DNA of 64,000 bases from Pseudomonas sp. P8_229 (GCF_034008635.1 NZ_CP125378.1:1292001-1356000); one strand, 5' to 3'. Counted from the stretch's first letter, positions 1 through 9,660 are shown. The notes: generated from the sequence alone by a model not told the origin. Translations and numbers: made by a program.

Positions 1-2
1 AA

Positions 3-149
3 AGCCGTCAGGACATGAACAACGTGCGGGCGAAGATCGAACGCGCCGGTGAAGAGTTGAGCAAGCTCAAGGCCAATGCCGAGGCGGCGACCAAAACCGC
101 TACCGTGACCGGCAATGATTCGGTGAAATCGCCGAAAGCCGGGGTTTGA
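3..149 (+). CDS. C-terminal end of an unidentified protein (partial)
   Basis: An open frame enters from the left edge and stops at a TGA at 147-149, leaving 48 residues. The visible part is hydrophilic, rich in Lys, Ala and Glu, and starts SRQDMNNVRAKIER, which would suit an amphipathic helix or coiled coil. No motif identifies the family. It is called coding because the frame runs uninterrupted to the edge and is followed at once by a REP pair, a usual post-gene position in this genome. The start lies outside the window. Confidence 0.5.
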   Translation, partial: SRQDMNNVRAKIERAGEELSKLKANAEAATKTATVTGNDSVKSPKAGV

Positions 150-177
150 TCCAAGATTTGCGGTGGGGTTAAAGGCC

Positions 178-252
178 CCATCGCGAGCAGGCTCACTTCT
201 ACATTTGGAATGCGTTCCCTTGTAGGAGTGAGCCTGCTCGCGATAGCGGTGT
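178..252. repeat. REP inverted pair
   Basis: Two copies of a REP unit (core AGTGAGCCTGCTCGCGAT) face each other across a short spacer around 203-220. The unit recurs at 2861 and 9726. It lies between the convergent ends of the partial gene at the left edge and the minus-strand gene that follows, the usual place for such elements in Pseudomonas. Confidence 0.85.
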
Positions 253-1481
253 CACTGAAGTAACGCGGTATCAAGGACTTTTGAGGACGCACCGAGAACG
301 CTCTCGGCCAGTTGCACAAACTCCTTGGTACTCACCGTCCCCAGATGCATCGCCCCGCGCAACACGTCATCCAGCGAGCGCTTGTTACGCGTCTTCAAGC
401 GAATCTCGCGATCCAGCTCCTGCAGCACAATCACCGCTTTTGAAAGCTGCGCCGGGCTGATCTGCTCGCCGCGCAAGGTCGTGACTTTCTGACTGTCCCT
501 GGTCAACTTCGCCTGCAACGCCTGATAACGCTCATCGCTCATGCCCCCGGCACGACGCACCAGTTCGATCGCGTAATACTCGGCAAACCCTTCGCTGATC
601 CAGTCGCTGCGCTGCTCGTCGCTGATCCGCCCGAACACCTGCGCCAGCTCGCGCACCAGCGCACTGCTGCCGCTTTCGCTGACCAGCGGCAGACGCGTGT
701 TGAGATAGATCGACTCGTGTGCACCGAGGCTGCCACGCCACATCGGGTCGTTGGCGCCGACGATCAGCAGCTTGCCTGGATGCCGTGGGTACACAGCCTG
801 CACCTGCGGCCAGATGAACGTCAGCAAGGTCAGCACATCCATGCGGCGCATGCCCTGCCCTTGTGGAGAGGCCACGGTGACTTCGGTTTCGCCCAGCCGT
901 GTGCGGCGGCTGCCGAGATGGCCGGCAAGCATCCAGCCGGTCGGGCGGTCGAACAGGCGTGAAGGGTTGTCGATGCGGAATGTGTTCTTGCCGATGCGCG
1001 GCCAAGCGGTTTCGATGCTTTTCCAGCCGTTGGGCAGTTCGAATTGCAGGCGTGACACCAGCTCGACGCCATCCTGCTGATCGAGTTTGGCCGGTGGTAC
1101 CAGCTCATCGCCGCGCAGCAGTGCCCAGTTCGGGGTCATGCGCGTGTCGAAGCTGCCACTCTTGCGTCCGTGGCTGACGGTGACACGATAGGTCAGGCTG
1201 GCCTTGTCGCCCGTCGGGCGCCAGACGCCCCGGGCCTGCTTGCCTGGCGTCAACTGCCACTGCCCGTCGGCCTTGAAGTCGCTGTAGTGGCTGCCATCGC
1301 CGAGGTCAAAATCGAGGCTGCGCACCGATTCGCCCTTGGCCAGGGTCAGGCGCACCTCGGCCTGATCACTTTGCGGCAACAGACGCACGTGGTAGTCCAG
1401 ATCGACTTTCTTCGCCGCCCACACTGGCGCACTCAACGCCAGCAGTCCGACGAACAGCGCACGCTGCAATCCCACAGCCAT
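252..1481 (-). CDS. secreted M61/gluzincin-like protein, probably not catalytic
   Basis: Predicted periplasmic protein of 409 residues. An AAGGAG lies 5 bases before the ATG at 1481, so this start is preferred to a GTG two codons earlier. Residues 1-23 form a signal peptide ending PVWAA. The C-terminal half resembles the gluzincin fold of M61 aminopeptidases: WISEGFAEYYA at 294-304 matches their conserved W-EGF-YY segment. The expected zinc site HExxH is replaced by RELAQ at 277-281, so both His ligands are missing. The family resemblance is an inference from these motifs; the loss of the metal site is seen directly. It could be a pseudoenzyme that binds peptides or an assembly partner. It is not in an operon with the next gene in any obvious way (36 bases apart, same strand). 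Confidence 0.6.
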   Translation of the reverse strand: MAVGLQRALFVGLLALSAPVWAAKKVDLDYHVRLLPQSDQAEVRLTLAKGESVRSLDFDLGDGSHYSDFKADGQWQLTPGKQARGVWRPTGDKASLTYRVTVSHGRKSGSFDTRMTPNWALLRGDELVPPAKLDQQDGVELVSRLQFELPNGWKSIETAWPRIGKNTFRIDNPSRLFDRPTGWMLAGHLGSRRTRLGETEVTVASPQGQGMRRMDVLTLLTFIWPQVQAVYPRHPGKLLIVGANDPMWRGSLGAHESIYLNTRLPLVSESGSSALVRELAQVFGRISDEQRSDWISEGFAEYYAIELVRRAGGMSDERYQALQAKLTRDSQKVTTLRGEQISPAQLSKAVIVLQELDREIRLKTRNKRSLDDVLRGAMHLGTVSTKEFVQLAESVLGASSKVLDTALLQ

Positions 1482-1517
1482 ACACACTCCTTGGTGAAAA
1501 CTTGAATCTGCGGGCGC

Positions 1518-1967
1518 TTAACCGGCGCGGAAAATCAGGTGGTCCTCCCAGTCGTCCTCCGGCACGCTGCCTTCGGCAAGCATGCGCCCGGACTGGGAAA
1601 TCCGCTCGTGGTGCACGGCGTCACGGTCGCCACACACCAGGTGGTGCCACAACGGCAGGTCCTTGCCTTCGCTGACCAGTCGGTAACCGCAGGTCGGCGG
1701 CAGCCATTTGAACTCTTCGGCCTGGCCCGGGGTGAGCTGGATGCAGTCCGGGACAAACTTGATGCGGTTCGGGTAATCGCTGCACTGACAGGTTTTCAGG
1801 TCCAGCAGTTTGCAGGCGATGCGCGTGTAATAGACGCTGTTGTCTTCTTCATCTTCGAGTTTCTGCAGGCAGCACAGACCGCAGCCGTCGCACAGCGATT
1901 CCCATTCCTCGTGATCCAGTTGATCGAGGGTTTTGCGTATCCAGAACGGTTCGACTTTGGCGGCCAT
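1518..1967 (-). CDS. YcgN/YkgJ-family cysteine cluster protein (UPF0260)
   Basis: 149 residues, the usual length of the YcgN (UPF0260) branch. The N-terminal third carries the Cys cluster CDGCGLCCL (about residues 26-34), with further cysteines in KTCQCSDY and in VPDC. Such clusters are thought to hold zinc or an iron-sulfur centre, but the biochemical role is not established. The ribosome-binding site is weak, so the start is chosen by family length. It precedes the M61-like gene on the same strand and may share its transcript. Confidence 0.9.
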   Translation of the reverse strand: MAAKVEPFWIRKTLDQLDHEEWESLCDGCGLCCLQKLEDEEDNSVYYTRIACKLLDLKTCQCSDYPNRIKFVPDCIQLTPGQAEEFKWLPPTCGYRLVSEGKDLPLWHHLVCGDRDAVHHERISQSGRMLAEGSVPEDDWEDHLIFRAG

Positions 1968-2246
1968 GGCTCAAGCATCAACATCAGGTGGTGAAAAGGC
2001 CGCCAGTCTAGTGCCCCAGGCCTTGCGGGCCAAGCGCTGGCGACTGCCGGTTGCGCAACGCTTGTCAGTTTCGATGCCGGCGCGTAGCTTTGCCTGTCGC
2101 AAGGAGCCTTGCCCGGAAGCCATTGACGCTCGACCGCGTTGCATTCCGGTGAACACCAAAGGCTCGGAAAATCCCATCGTTCAGCGCAACTGATCCCGCC
2201 GGGTTTTCATTCGACTCTCTGACTCAAACACAGCAAGGAATCTTCG

Positions 2247-2840
2247 ATGAGTGCCAACCCTCGCGTTGCCGATTACGCCATTCACCCGCAATTCACCGAT
2301 CGCTGGTCGCCCCGCGCCTTCACCGGCGAGGCGATCCCGGAAGAAACCCTGCTGAGCTTCTTCGAAGCCGCGCGCTGGGCGCCGTCTGCGTACAACTCGC
2401 AGCCGTGGCGCTTCCTTTATGCGCGTCGTGACACGCCGAGCTGGGAGCGTTATCTGGGTCTGCTCAATGAGTTCAACCGCAGCTGGGCGCAACACGCTTC
2501 GGCGCTGGTGATCGTGATTTCGAAAACCACCTTCACCGCACCCGGCGCGACGGAAGAAACCCCGGCGCTGTGGCACACCTTCGACACGGGTTCGGCGTGG
2601 GGCCATCTGGCACTGCAAGCGAGCATCAGTGGCTGGCACACCCACGGCATGGCCGGTTTCGATCAGGAGCTGACCCGCAAGGAGCTGAATATCCCTGAAG
2701 GTTATGCGCTGCACGCGGCGGTCGCTGTCGGCAAGCTGGGTGACAAGGCATCGCTGGCTGAATACCTGCAAGCCCGTGAAGAGCCGAGCCCGCGTCGTCC
2801 GCTGAACGAGCTGGCGGCGGAAGGCGACTTCACCCTTTAA
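2247..2840 (+). CDS. nitroreductase family protein
   Basis: FMN-dependent oxidoreductase of the nitroreductase fold, 197 residues. An AAGGAA lies before the ATG. Near the N-terminus DRWSPRAFTG and PSAYNSQPWRF carry the Arg and Ser/Asn residues that contact FMN phosphate and isoalloxazine in this family. The C-terminal part has the second cofactor contact region (AVAVGKLGD). The likely reaction is NAD(P)H-dependent reduction of nitro compounds, quinones or an unknown metabolite. It stands alone, with a REP pair right after its stop, so the context does not narrow the substrate. Confidence 0.88.
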   Translation: MSANPRVADYAIHPQFTDRWSPRAFTGEAIPEETLLSFFEAARWAPSAYNSQPWRFLYARRDTPSWERYLGLLNEFNRSWAQHASALVIVISKTTFTAPGATEETPALWHTFDTGSAWGHLALQASISGWHTHGMAGFDQELTRKELNIPEGYALHAAVAVGKLGDKASLAEYLQAREEPSPRRPLNELAAEGDFTL

Positions 2841-2860
2841 ACCACACCGCAAAACCAACT

Positions 2861-2951
2861 GTAGGAGTGAGCCTGCTCGCGATGAGGGCGAGTCAGTCGA
2901 CATTAATGTTGTCTGACACACCGCTATCGCGAGCAGGCTCACTCCTACATT
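2861..2951. repeat. REP inverted pair with conserved centre
   Basis: Two REP units (TGTAGGAGTGAGCCTGCTCG and its reverse complement) flank a centre at about 2890-2922 that reads GTCAGTCGACATTAATGT. The same centre recurs in the element at 9726 and, more diverged, at 58836. It sits between convergent genes. Confidence 0.88.
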
Positions 2952-2966
2952 TTTTATTGCGGTGTG

Positions 2967-3899
2967 TCAGTAACCGCGAGCGAAATCCACTTCCCCGCGC
3001 AGCGCCTCACCCGCCTGATACGCCTTCAGGTTCTCGACAAACAACTGCACCATCAACGCCGGAGACGTCGGTGCCGAGCTGTGCCCGGTCAGCAGCAGGC
3101 CCCAGGCGGTCCAGAACGGATGGCGTTGCGGCAACGGCTCCTGACGGCAGACGTCGATTACCGCGCCGGCCAGATGCCCTTCCTTCAACGCTTCGACCAG
3201 ATCCGCATCCACTACCGCCACGCCGCGTCCGACGTTGATGAACAACCCGGTCGGCTTGAATTGCTTGAACAGCGCCGCGTCGTAGATATCGTGGGTGTGC
3301 GCGGTGTTCGGCAGCAGGTTGACCACGTAATCGACCTCGCCCACCAGCCGTGGCAGATCCGCCATCGCACCAACTTCGACGAACGGCGCCTGCTCGCGAG
3401 CGCTGCTGGCGACGCCATACAACTCGACGCCAAACGGCAGCAGGAACTGCGCCACGCTCTGGCCAATGTCGCCGGTACCGACGATCAGCACCTTGCGCCC
3501 GACCAGGCTCTGGCCGGTGCGGTTGTCCCACTTGCGCTCGACCTGGCTGACCAGGCGCGCCAGCACTTCACGCTCGTGACCGAGCATGTAGGTCAGCACG
3601 TATTCGGCCATCACCTGACCGAAGATTCCCACCGCGCGGGTCAAACGGTAATCGCGGCGCAAGCCGTCGGCGAGCAACGGCGTGATGCCGGCCCAGGTCG
3701 ATTGCAGCCATTGCGGTTGGTGGCCCTGACGCAACAGGGTCGCCAGCAGGTCCGGCTGCCCCAGCCACACCGGGCAATCGGCAGCCTGACGGGCCAGTTC
3801 GGCGGAGTCGCCGCTGGTCAGTACTTCAAGTTCGGGGGCCACCTGACTCAGCAGCCGGGCGTACACCGCGTGGTCGTGTTCAGCAATCAGAACGCGCAT
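2967..3899 (-). CDS. D-2-hydroxyacid dehydrogenase (GhrA-like)
   Basis: NAD(P)-dependent reductase of 2-keto acids such as glyoxylate or hydroxypyruvate, cytosolic, 310 residues from the ATG at 3899, which has GAAAGG upstream. The longer frame to 3929 lacks a ribosome site. The Rossmann motif is VGTGDIGQS (mid-protein). The catalytic triad is visible as Arg in INVGRGVAVV, Glu in VCRQEPLP and His in LTGHSSAPT. Substrate cannot be set from sequence. It lies 118 bases after ycgL on the same strand and may be transcribed separately. Confidence 0.88.
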   Translation of the reverse strand: MRVLIAEHDHAVYARLLSQVAPELEVLTSGDSAELARQAADCPVWLGQPDLLATLLRQGHQPQWLQSTWAGITPLLADGLRRDYRLTRAVGIFGQVMAEYVLTYMLGHEREVLARLVSQVERKWDNRTGQSLVGRKVLIVGTGDIGQSVAQFLLPFGVELYGVASSAREQAPFVEVGAMADLPRLVGEVDYVVNLLPNTAHTHDIYDAALFKQFKPTGLFINVGRGVAVVDADLVEALKEGHLAGAVIDVCRQEPLPQRHPFWTAWGLLLTGHSSAPTSPALMVQLFVENLKAYQAGEALRGEVDFARGY

Positions 3900-4017
3900 C
3901 TTCAAACCTTTCGCAAACCGTGCAGGCAACCGCCGAAGGAGTCGCGCTCCTTCGTGGCGGTCGTCGCCGTAAAATCAGTTCCAGGGTGGCAAGAGGCCCA
4001 GAACAGGGCCTCGCAGA

Positions 4018-4311
4018 TCAGACCGGATCGTTGCGTCGCAGCAACTCTTCGGGCAAGTGTTCGATGTACTCGTCTTCGGCCGGTGGCATCTGCAGGTGAT
4101 AGCCCTGCCTGTCGAGGTTTTCCAGAACTACCACGATGTCCTCGCTGGCCAGTTTACGCTCGGGCGACAGCACCAGATCGAACGAATGCTTCGCTTTGCC
4201 GAAGGCCAGCATCAGCGCTTCCGGCACCCGCTCAAGCGCGTCACTTTTGAGCACGTAAAGGTACATGCCGCTGCGCTTGGAGCTTTGGTAGATGGAACAA
4301 ATACGTTTCAA
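4018..4311 (-). CDS. YcgL domain protein
   Basis: 97-residue member of the YcgL (DUF709) family, small proteins of gamma-proteobacteria with no proven function. Its start overlaps the stop of rnd by four bases (ATGA), showing translational coupling. The rnd-ycgL-ycgN neighbourhood is conserved in Pseudomonas. The family has been linked to RNA metabolism only by its gene context. Typical family segments seen are [14 protein letters not shown] at the N-terminus and GYHLQMPP towards the end. Confidence 0.9.
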   Translation of the reverse strand: MKRICSIYQSSKRSGMYLYVLKSDALERVPEALMLAFGKAKHSFDLVLSPERKLASEDIVVVLENLDRQGYHLQMPPAEDEYIEHLPEELLRRNDPV

Positions 4312-5441
4312 AGCTGTTCTCCGGCGGTGGCCAGGCTGTCGAGCAGCATCTGGCCCATGAGTTCGCGGCGCCAGCCACGCAGCGACTCAGGCAATTGATA
4401 AGGTCCCTCGGGGAAGCCGCTTTTGACCAGTGCTTCGAGGGTTTTCTTGCGTAGCATCAGTTCCGGTGCGATACCCAGACGCTCGGCTTCGACCTGGCCG
4501 AGGGCGCGCAGTTGCTTGATCAGCGCAGCGGCTTCGACCGGCAATGGCTCCGGCACCGCTGGCGGCCATTGATCAGGCCCCACACTGCCAGAGCGCTTGA
4601 TCAGATCAAGCAGAAATTGGCCGTCCTGACGCACGGTACGTGGGTGCATGTCTTCGATTTTGCCCAGCGCCACGAGGTTGTCCGGTTGCGTGCGGGCCAG
4701 CGGCCACAGCGAATGCTCGCGGACAATACGGTTGCGCGGCAGATCACGGGCGCGGGCTTCTTTTTCACGCCAGGCGCACAACTCACGCAGCACCGCCAAT
4801 TGCGCACGGGACAGTTTCCACGCCAGTTTGGCTTCGCGATAGACCTCGTAGGGGTCGGTTTCGCGGCGCAGATTGGCCACCAGTTCGGCGCCGTCCTCCA
4901 GCACCCAGGCGAATTTGTCGTCAGACAGTTTCGGCCGCAGCTGGACGAAAACTTCGGCCAGATGCACGGCGTCTTCGGCGGCGTAGCTGATTTGTGTGTC
5001 GGACAACGGGCGCTGCAACCAGTCGGAACGGGTTTCGCCCTTCGGCAGTTCGATGCCGAGCACTTCCTGCACCAGCCGCGAATAGCCCATAGAGAACCCG
5101 AGGTTCAGGTAGGCCGCCGCCAGTTGCGTGTCGAACATCGGTGCCGGCAGGCTCCCGGTCAGACGCAGCAGCACTTCGAGGTCTTCGCTGCAAGCGTGCA
5201 GGACTTTGAGCACCGCCGGGTTTTCCAGCAACGCCGCCAGCGGTTGCCAGGCGTTGATGGTCAGCGGGTCGATCAGGTAGGCGCGTTTGCCGTCGCCAAC
5301 CTGCAACAGGCCGGCAATCGGGTAGAAGGTGTCGACCCGCATGAATTCGGTGTCGAGGGCAACGAACGGCAGCTGCTGCCACTCGGCGCAAAACTGCGCG
5401 AGGCTATCGTTGTCGCGAATCCAGTGAATATCGATGGCCAC
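4308..5441 (-). CDS. rnd: ribonuclease D
   Basis: 3'-5' exoribonuclease that trims tRNA precursors and other small RNAs, 377 residues. The DEDD exonuclease domain covers about residues 1-170: Exo I is [12 protein letters not shown], Exo II lies around [10 protein letters not shown], and Exo III around [11 protein letters not shown], giving the four metal-binding acidic residues and the Tyr of the DEDDy type. An HRDC domain follows (about 205-285, [16 protein letters not shown]). The ATG at 5441 has GGGAGAG about 10 bases upstream. It heads a two-gene unit with ycgL. Confidence 0.95.
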   Translation of the reverse strand: MAIDIHWIRDNDSLAQFCAEWQQLPFVALDTEFMRVDTFYPIAGLLQVGDGKRAYLIDPLTINAWQPLAALLENPAVLKVLHACSEDLEVLLRLTGSLPAPMFDTQLAAAYLNLGFSMGYSRLVQEVLGIELPKGETRSDWLQRPLSDTQISYAAEDAVHLAEVFVQLRPKLSDDKFAWVLEDGAELVANLRRETDPYEVYREAKLAWKLSRAQLAVLRELCAWREKEARARDLPRNRIVREHSLWPLARTQPDNLVALGKIEDMHPRTVRQDGQFLLDLIKRSGSVGPDQWPPAVPEPLPVEAAALIKQLRALGQVEAERLGIAPELMLRKKTLEALVKSGFPEGPYQLPESLRGWRRELMGQMLLDSLATAGEQL

Positions 5442-5712
5442 ACGGCTCTCCCTTGAAGAATGGCGCGCAGTATATATCGCCGCCGGCGTTTTACGCGCCT
5501 GCGCTGGGCCAGAGCTGTAACGAAATGTCCTGCCAGAGAGAAAGAATAGTCTGACAGCGAGGGGGGCAAGATTAATCCGGGCGTAACGATCTTGCTGGCG
5601 CCGCCGAAGGGAGGGTCATATTTAGTTTTTAAATAGTACTCGGGAATTTTGATTTGCCCGCACCGCGTGACCGCACGCCTAATCGACAGCCTCCGCAATC
5701 CAGAGTCTGCTG

Positions 5713-6894
5713 ATGGAACACGTTCGCGCCACCGCTCGCCCCGCTGTCTGGCTGATGCTCGGCATCATCCTCGTCGCACTCAATCTGCGCCCGTCCATGG
5801 CGGCCGTCGGCCCCTTGCTGTCGGCCATACGCGGCGACACCCCTCTGAGTTTCAGCGTGGCTTCGCTGCTGACCATGTTGCCGGTGATGGCGATGGGACT
5901 GGCGATGTTTTTCGGCATTGGCATCAGCCGACGTCTGGGCGAACAGCGCACAGTGATCCTGTCGCTGTTGATTATCGGGCTGGCGACGCTGTCGCGGCTG
6001 TGGCTCGATTCGGCGGCGCAGTTGATTGGCAGCGCAATGCTCGCAGGGATTGGCATCGCCCTGATTCAGGCGCTGATGCCGGTGCTGATCAAGTCACGCT
6101 TCCCCGACAACGTGGCGCTGTGCATGGGCCTGTATGTCACCGCGATCATGGGCGGCGCCGCACTGGCCGCCTCGTTTGCGCCACTGGTAATGGTGCAAAC
6201 CAGTAGCTGGCGCCTCGGGCTGGCAATCTGGGCGGCATTGGCCTTGCTCGCGTTGCTGCTCTGGTGGACACAACCCACCATGTCATCCAGGCAGAACACG
6301 CCAGTAGGAAAACAATCGTTCTTCGGCAATTCCCGCGCCTGGTTACTCGCTATCTTCTTCGGTCTGGGTACGGCGTCCTACACCTGCGTACTCGCCTGGC
6401 TAGCGCCGTACTACGTCGAACAAGGCTGGAGCGAACAACACGCCGGCCTGCTGTTGGGTTTGCTGACGGCCATGGAGGTGATTTCCGGGTTGCTGACGCC
6501 AGCCATTGCCAACCGCAGCCGTGACCGCCGCGTGGTCCTGGCGACGTTGCTGCTGCTGATCATTGCCGGCTTCTGCGGGTTGATCCTCAGCCCGCAACAC
6601 CTGAGCCTGCTGTGGCCATGCTTGCTGGGGCTGGGCATTGGCGGACTGTTCCCGATGAGCCTGATCGTCTCGCTCGATCACCTCGACGACCCGCAGCGCG
6701 CCGGCGGCCTGACCGCCTTCGTGCAAGGCATCGGTTATTTGATCGCCGGGCTTTCGCCGCTGCTGGCCGGCATCATCCGCGACCGCCTCGGCAGCTTCGA
6801 GTGGGCGTGGTGGTCGCTGACCGCAGTGATGGTCGTGATGCTGCTGATGGTGCTGCGCTTCAATCCACAGGCGTACGCCCGACACATCCGCTGA
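5713..6894 (+). CDS. CynX/NimT family MFS transporter
   Basis: Inner-membrane carrier of the major facilitator superfamily, 393 residues, with about twelve hydrophobic segments. The N-terminal LNLRPSMAAVGPLL is the signature of the CynX/NimT branch (cyanate permease-like, 2-nitroimidazole transport). No cyanase or carbonic anhydrase gene is nearby, so cyanate is not supported as the substrate. It is divergent from rnd across about 270 bases and followed by a LysR gene on the same strand, which may regulate it or an unlinked target. Confidence 0.87.
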   Translation: MEHVRATARPAVWLMLGIILVALNLRPSMAAVGPLLSAIRGDTPLSFSVASLLTMLPVMAMGLAMFFGIGISRRLGEQRTVILSLLIIGLATLSRLWLDSAAQLIGSAMLAGIGIALIQALMPVLIKSRFPDNVALCMGLYVTAIMGGAALAASFAPLVMVQTSSWRLGLAIWAALALLALLLWWTQPTMSSRQNTPVGKQSFFGNSRAWLLAIFFGLGTASYTCVLAWLAPYYVEQGWSEQHAGLLLGLLTAMEVISGLLTPAIANRSRDRRVVLATLLLLIIAGFCGLILSPQHLSLLWPCLLGLGIGGLFPMSLIVSLDHLDDPQRAGGLTAFVQGIGYLIAGLSPLLAGIIRDRLGSFEWAWWSLTAVMVVMLLMVLRFNPQAYARHIR

Positions 6895-7011
6895 GCGCAA
6901 ATTTCGTCACCGGGCTAAAGGCTTCTTGCCATCTTTGCGCGGTTTGTCTGGCAACGTCGTGTTGGTAAAACTTTCTGTCCCACAACTGACATTGAAACGT
7001 CCTACAGGGCT

Positions 7012-7040
7012 TTGTCCTGGCACCATCGTTCCGCTACGAT
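7012..7040 (+). promoter_or_regulatory. predicted sigma70 promoter for the LysR gene
   Basis: TTGTCC and TACGAT are separated by 17 bases and end 54 bases before the LysR start at 7095. The match is moderate and rests on sequence alone. Confidence 0.4.
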
Positions 7041-7094
7041 CATGCGCACACGTTTGCGCGGATTCAGCGCAAGGAGCACAGCGAGACGGAACGG

Positions 7095-8030
7095 ATGCTG
7101 AACAGTAACTTGCTTAGAAAGCTCGACATGCAGGACCTAATGGTATTTATCGCCGTGTATGAGCAGAGCAGCGTCACGGATGTCTCGGAGACGTTGTGCG
7201 TCAGCCAGTCCACCGTCAGCTATTGCCTGAAAAAATTGCGCACCAGTTTCGAAGACGAATTGTTCATCAACACCCGCACGGGCATGCGCCCCACCTACAA
7301 GGCCGGCACCATGTATGGCCATGTGCAGAAAATCCTCGAAAGCATCAACCTGTGCCATGCCGGCGCTCCAACCTTCGATCCGACGCGGCAGGCAGTGACC
7401 TTCAATATCTGCGCCCCGGAATACTTCGAGCAACTGGTGTTGCCGCGCCTGTTGAAGCGTTTCGACTTCGACGATTTGCCAGTGATGGTCAACATGCACA
7501 AGTTCGAGACCGACGTGCCCGCCGACGAACTGCGCGACGGCAGCCTCGACCTGGTGATCTGTTTCGGCCCCAACTTCCACCGCAGCCACACCGACCTCAA
7601 GTCGCGGATGCTGCTGGAGGACGATCTGGTCTGTGTCTTCGACAAACGCGCCACGCCGCTGGAACCGCGCCTGAGCCTGCAGGCCTTCACCGAACGGCGG
7701 CACGTGTTCCCGACACCCTGGACGTCCAGCACTAACATGGTCGACGGCTGGCTGGCGCGTCAGGCGCAGAAACGGCAGATCGTCGCGCGCTCCAACAGTT
7801 ACAGCGCGGCGTTGAAAATGATCACCGGCACCGACTTCATCCTCACCCTGCCCCGACGTATCCAGCGTCTGCTGACCAAAGAGGCGGTGTTCAATCACTG
7901 CGAGGCGCCGAACGGCCTGCCAGGGTTCACCCTCGACATGCAGTGGAGCCAGAGCGCCGATCAGGACAGCGCCAACGTCTGGCTGCGCGAACAGGTGATC
8001 AAAGTGTGCAGTGAGCTGGAAGCGGCCTGA
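7095..8030 (+). CDS. LysR-family transcriptional regulator
   Basis: 311-residue DNA-binding regulator. The winged helix-turn-helix occupies about residues 12-70 (SSVTDVSETLCVSQSTVSY is the recognition region, then LFINTRTGMRPT). The rest is the effector-binding fold of two Rossmann-like subdomains. An AAGGAG lies about 19 bases upstream of the ATG at 7095, rather far, so an internal start at 7128 is possible. Effector unknown. The next gene is convergent, and the transporter upstream is the nearest candidate target. Confidence 0.88.
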   Translation: MLNSNLLRKLDMQDLMVFIAVYEQSSVTDVSETLCVSQSTVSYCLKKLRTSFEDELFINTRTGMRPTYKAGTMYGHVQKILESINLCHAGAPTFDPTRQAVTFNICAPEYFEQLVLPRLLKRFDFDDLPVMVNMHKFETDVPADELRDGSLDLVICFGPNFHRSHTDLKSRMLLEDDLVCVFDKRATPLEPRLSLQAFTERRHVFPTPWTSSTNMVDGWLARQAQKRQIVARSNSYSAALKMITGTDFILTLPRRIQRLLTKEAVFNHCEAPNGLPGFTLDMQWSQSADQDSANVWLREQVIKVCSELEAA

Positions 8031-8033
8031 GTC

Positions 8034-8399
8034 CTACACGCCGACGGCAGTCTTGGTGTAGGAATCGCGGTCGATATCGAGCAACTCCACGCACAACTGC
8101 ACTTCGACCCCGGCTGGCCACTCGCACAGATCCTGCAACACCGCCAGCAGGCTGTCCGAGAGTTGCTTCTTGATCTGTGGCGAACGACCGCTGAGCAGCG
8201 CCAGCTTCACGTGGACAAACGCGCGCTCGCCCATAGCGGTACCGACCTTGAACGTCTCGACCTTCACCGCCCGGCTCTTGATATCGAACTCCGCTGCGAA
8301 CTGACCGGAACCCACCAGCGTGTTGTTGAGCCGGATCAACGCCACATCGGCGTTCAACTGCGGCAGGTTGGCGGTGTATTCCATGTGCAGGTGTGGCAT
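8034..8399 (-). CDS. 5-carboxymethyl-2-hydroxymuconate isomerase family tautomerase
   Basis: 121 residues from an ATG with GGAG upstream; the longer frame to 8435 is rejected because this start puts Pro as residue 2. In the tautomerase superfamily that Pro becomes the N-terminal catalytic base after Met removal. The sequence MPHLHMEY, a middle segment with GERAFVHVKLALLSGR and the C-terminal VQLCVELLDIDRDSY match the CHMI (HpaF) family of homoprotocatechuate breakdown. No other hpa genes are here, so it may act on another keto-enol substrate. Its stop is only 3 bases from the stop of the convergent LysR gene. Confidence 0.87.
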   Translation of the reverse strand: MPHLHMEYTANLPQLNADVALIRLNNTLVGSGQFAAEFDIKSRAVKVETFKVGTAMGERAFVHVKLALLSGRSPQIKKQLSDSLLAVLQDLCEWPAGVEVQLCVELLDIDRDSYTKTAVGV

Positions 8400-8451
8400 G
8401 AGCGGGCTCCAATCAGTGGCAGAAAGGTCGTACATATACCACAGCCCCGCC

Positions 8452-9660
8452 CTACTCTCCTGCGGGTTTTTCTGACGGTAGCGAGCTTGACGTCTGACGC
8501 ACTGCCAGGGTTTCCCAGAGCGCCACCAACACCACGATCGCCGTGGTCAGCGCCCCAAGCATCAATGCCGAAAACCAGTGGTTCAACGCCAGCGGCAGCG
8601 CCAGCGTGAGCAACACCAGCCCGGCCAGATGCGACAGCGGCGGCAGCGGCCGGTCGGACATGACCCACTTGAACAGCGCATTGCCCAACAGAAACAGCCA
8701 CGGCCCGCCCACGATCACCAGAGTGCCGGCGTCACTGGCGTGATCCGGATGCACCAGCACCAACTCGTCAGCCACTGCACTGACAATTACCCCCGCGACG
8801 ATCAGCACGTGCAGATAGGTGTAGGCAATCCGTGCCTGACGCCCCGGATCGCTCGAATGCGCGATGCGGTGATGCGCGCGCTCGGCACCGCTGTCGAAGT
8901 ACACCCACCACATGCCAATGCTGCCCAGCACCGCCACCAGAAACGCGATGATCCCGGTGACGCTCAGCGTCAGCTCGGCAAAGGTTGCACCGGTCACCAG
9001 CAATGACTCACCCAGAGCGATGATCACGAACAGTGCACAGCGCTCGGCCATGTGATTGCCTTCGACGTTCCAGTCGCTCAGCGACGAACGCCCCAACCCC
9101 GGCACCCAGAAATACAGCGAAGGTGAAATCAGTTCGATCAGCAGCGCCAGCGCCCAACACCACAAGCGCTGGGGCCCTTCGAGAAACGCCCCGGCGATCC
9201 AGAACACCCCGGAGAACATCAGCCACGCCAGGATGCGCTGGAAATTGCGGGTCATGCCCAGCGATTCACTGCGTACCGCCCAGATCGCAAACAGCGTACG
9301 CCCGACCTGCATGAACACGAACGCCGAGGCAAACATCAGCCCGCGCTCGGTGAAGGCCTTGGGAATCGATGACGACAGCAACAGGCCGGCGATCATCAAC
9401 CCGAACAGTCCGAGGCGGATCGGCAGTTTTTCCGGGTCGAGCCAATTAGTGATCCACGAAGTGAAGATCCACACCCACCACACCGCGACCATCAGCAACG
9501 CCACCTGCACCGCGCCCAGAATCGACAAATGCGCGAGCAGCGAATGCGACAACTGGGTCACGGCAAAGACGAACACCAGATCGAAAAACAGCTCGACCAT
9601 GCCGACCTTGCCACTGTCGAGACTGCCGCGCCCACGCAGCAACGAACGGGAAATGCTCAT
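8452..9660 (-). CDS. low temperature requirement A (LtrA) family membrane protein
   Basis: 402-residue polytopic inner-membrane protein with ten or more hydrophobic segments. The N-terminal VELFFDLVFVFAVTQLSH is the hallmark of the LtrA family, named from a Listeria gene needed for cold growth; molecular function is not known. Hydrophobic segments continue through most of the length, and the C-terminal tail is polar. It lies upstream of the CHMI-type gene on the same strand with 52 bases between, so co-transcription is possible. Confidence 0.88.
   Translation of the reverse strand: MSISRSLLRGRGSLDSGKVGMVELFFDLVFVFAVTQLSHSLLAHLSILGAVQVALLMVAVWWVWIFTSWITNWLDPEKLPIRLGLFGLMIAGLLLSSSIPKAFTERGLMFASAFVFMQVGRTLFAIWAVRSESLGMTRNFQRILAWLMFSGVFWIAGAFLEGPQRLWCWALALLIELISPSLYFWVPGLGRSSLSDWNVEGNHMAERCALFVIIALGESLLVTGATFAELTLSVTGIIAFLVAVLGSIGMWWVYFDSGAERAHHRIAHSSDPGRQARIAYTYLHVLIVAGVIVSAVADELVLVHPDHASDAGTLVIVGGPWLFLLGNALFKWVMSDRPLPPLSHLAGLVLLTLALPLALNHWFSALMLGALTTAIVVLVALWETLAVRQTSSSLPSEKPAGE

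Noticed and set aside
2964..4250. 428-residue open frame on the plus strand
   Set aside because: It lies antisense to the dehydrogenase and ycgL, has no ribosome site or family feature, and its composition (Arg, Gln, His rich) is typical of a GC-rich shadow frame.
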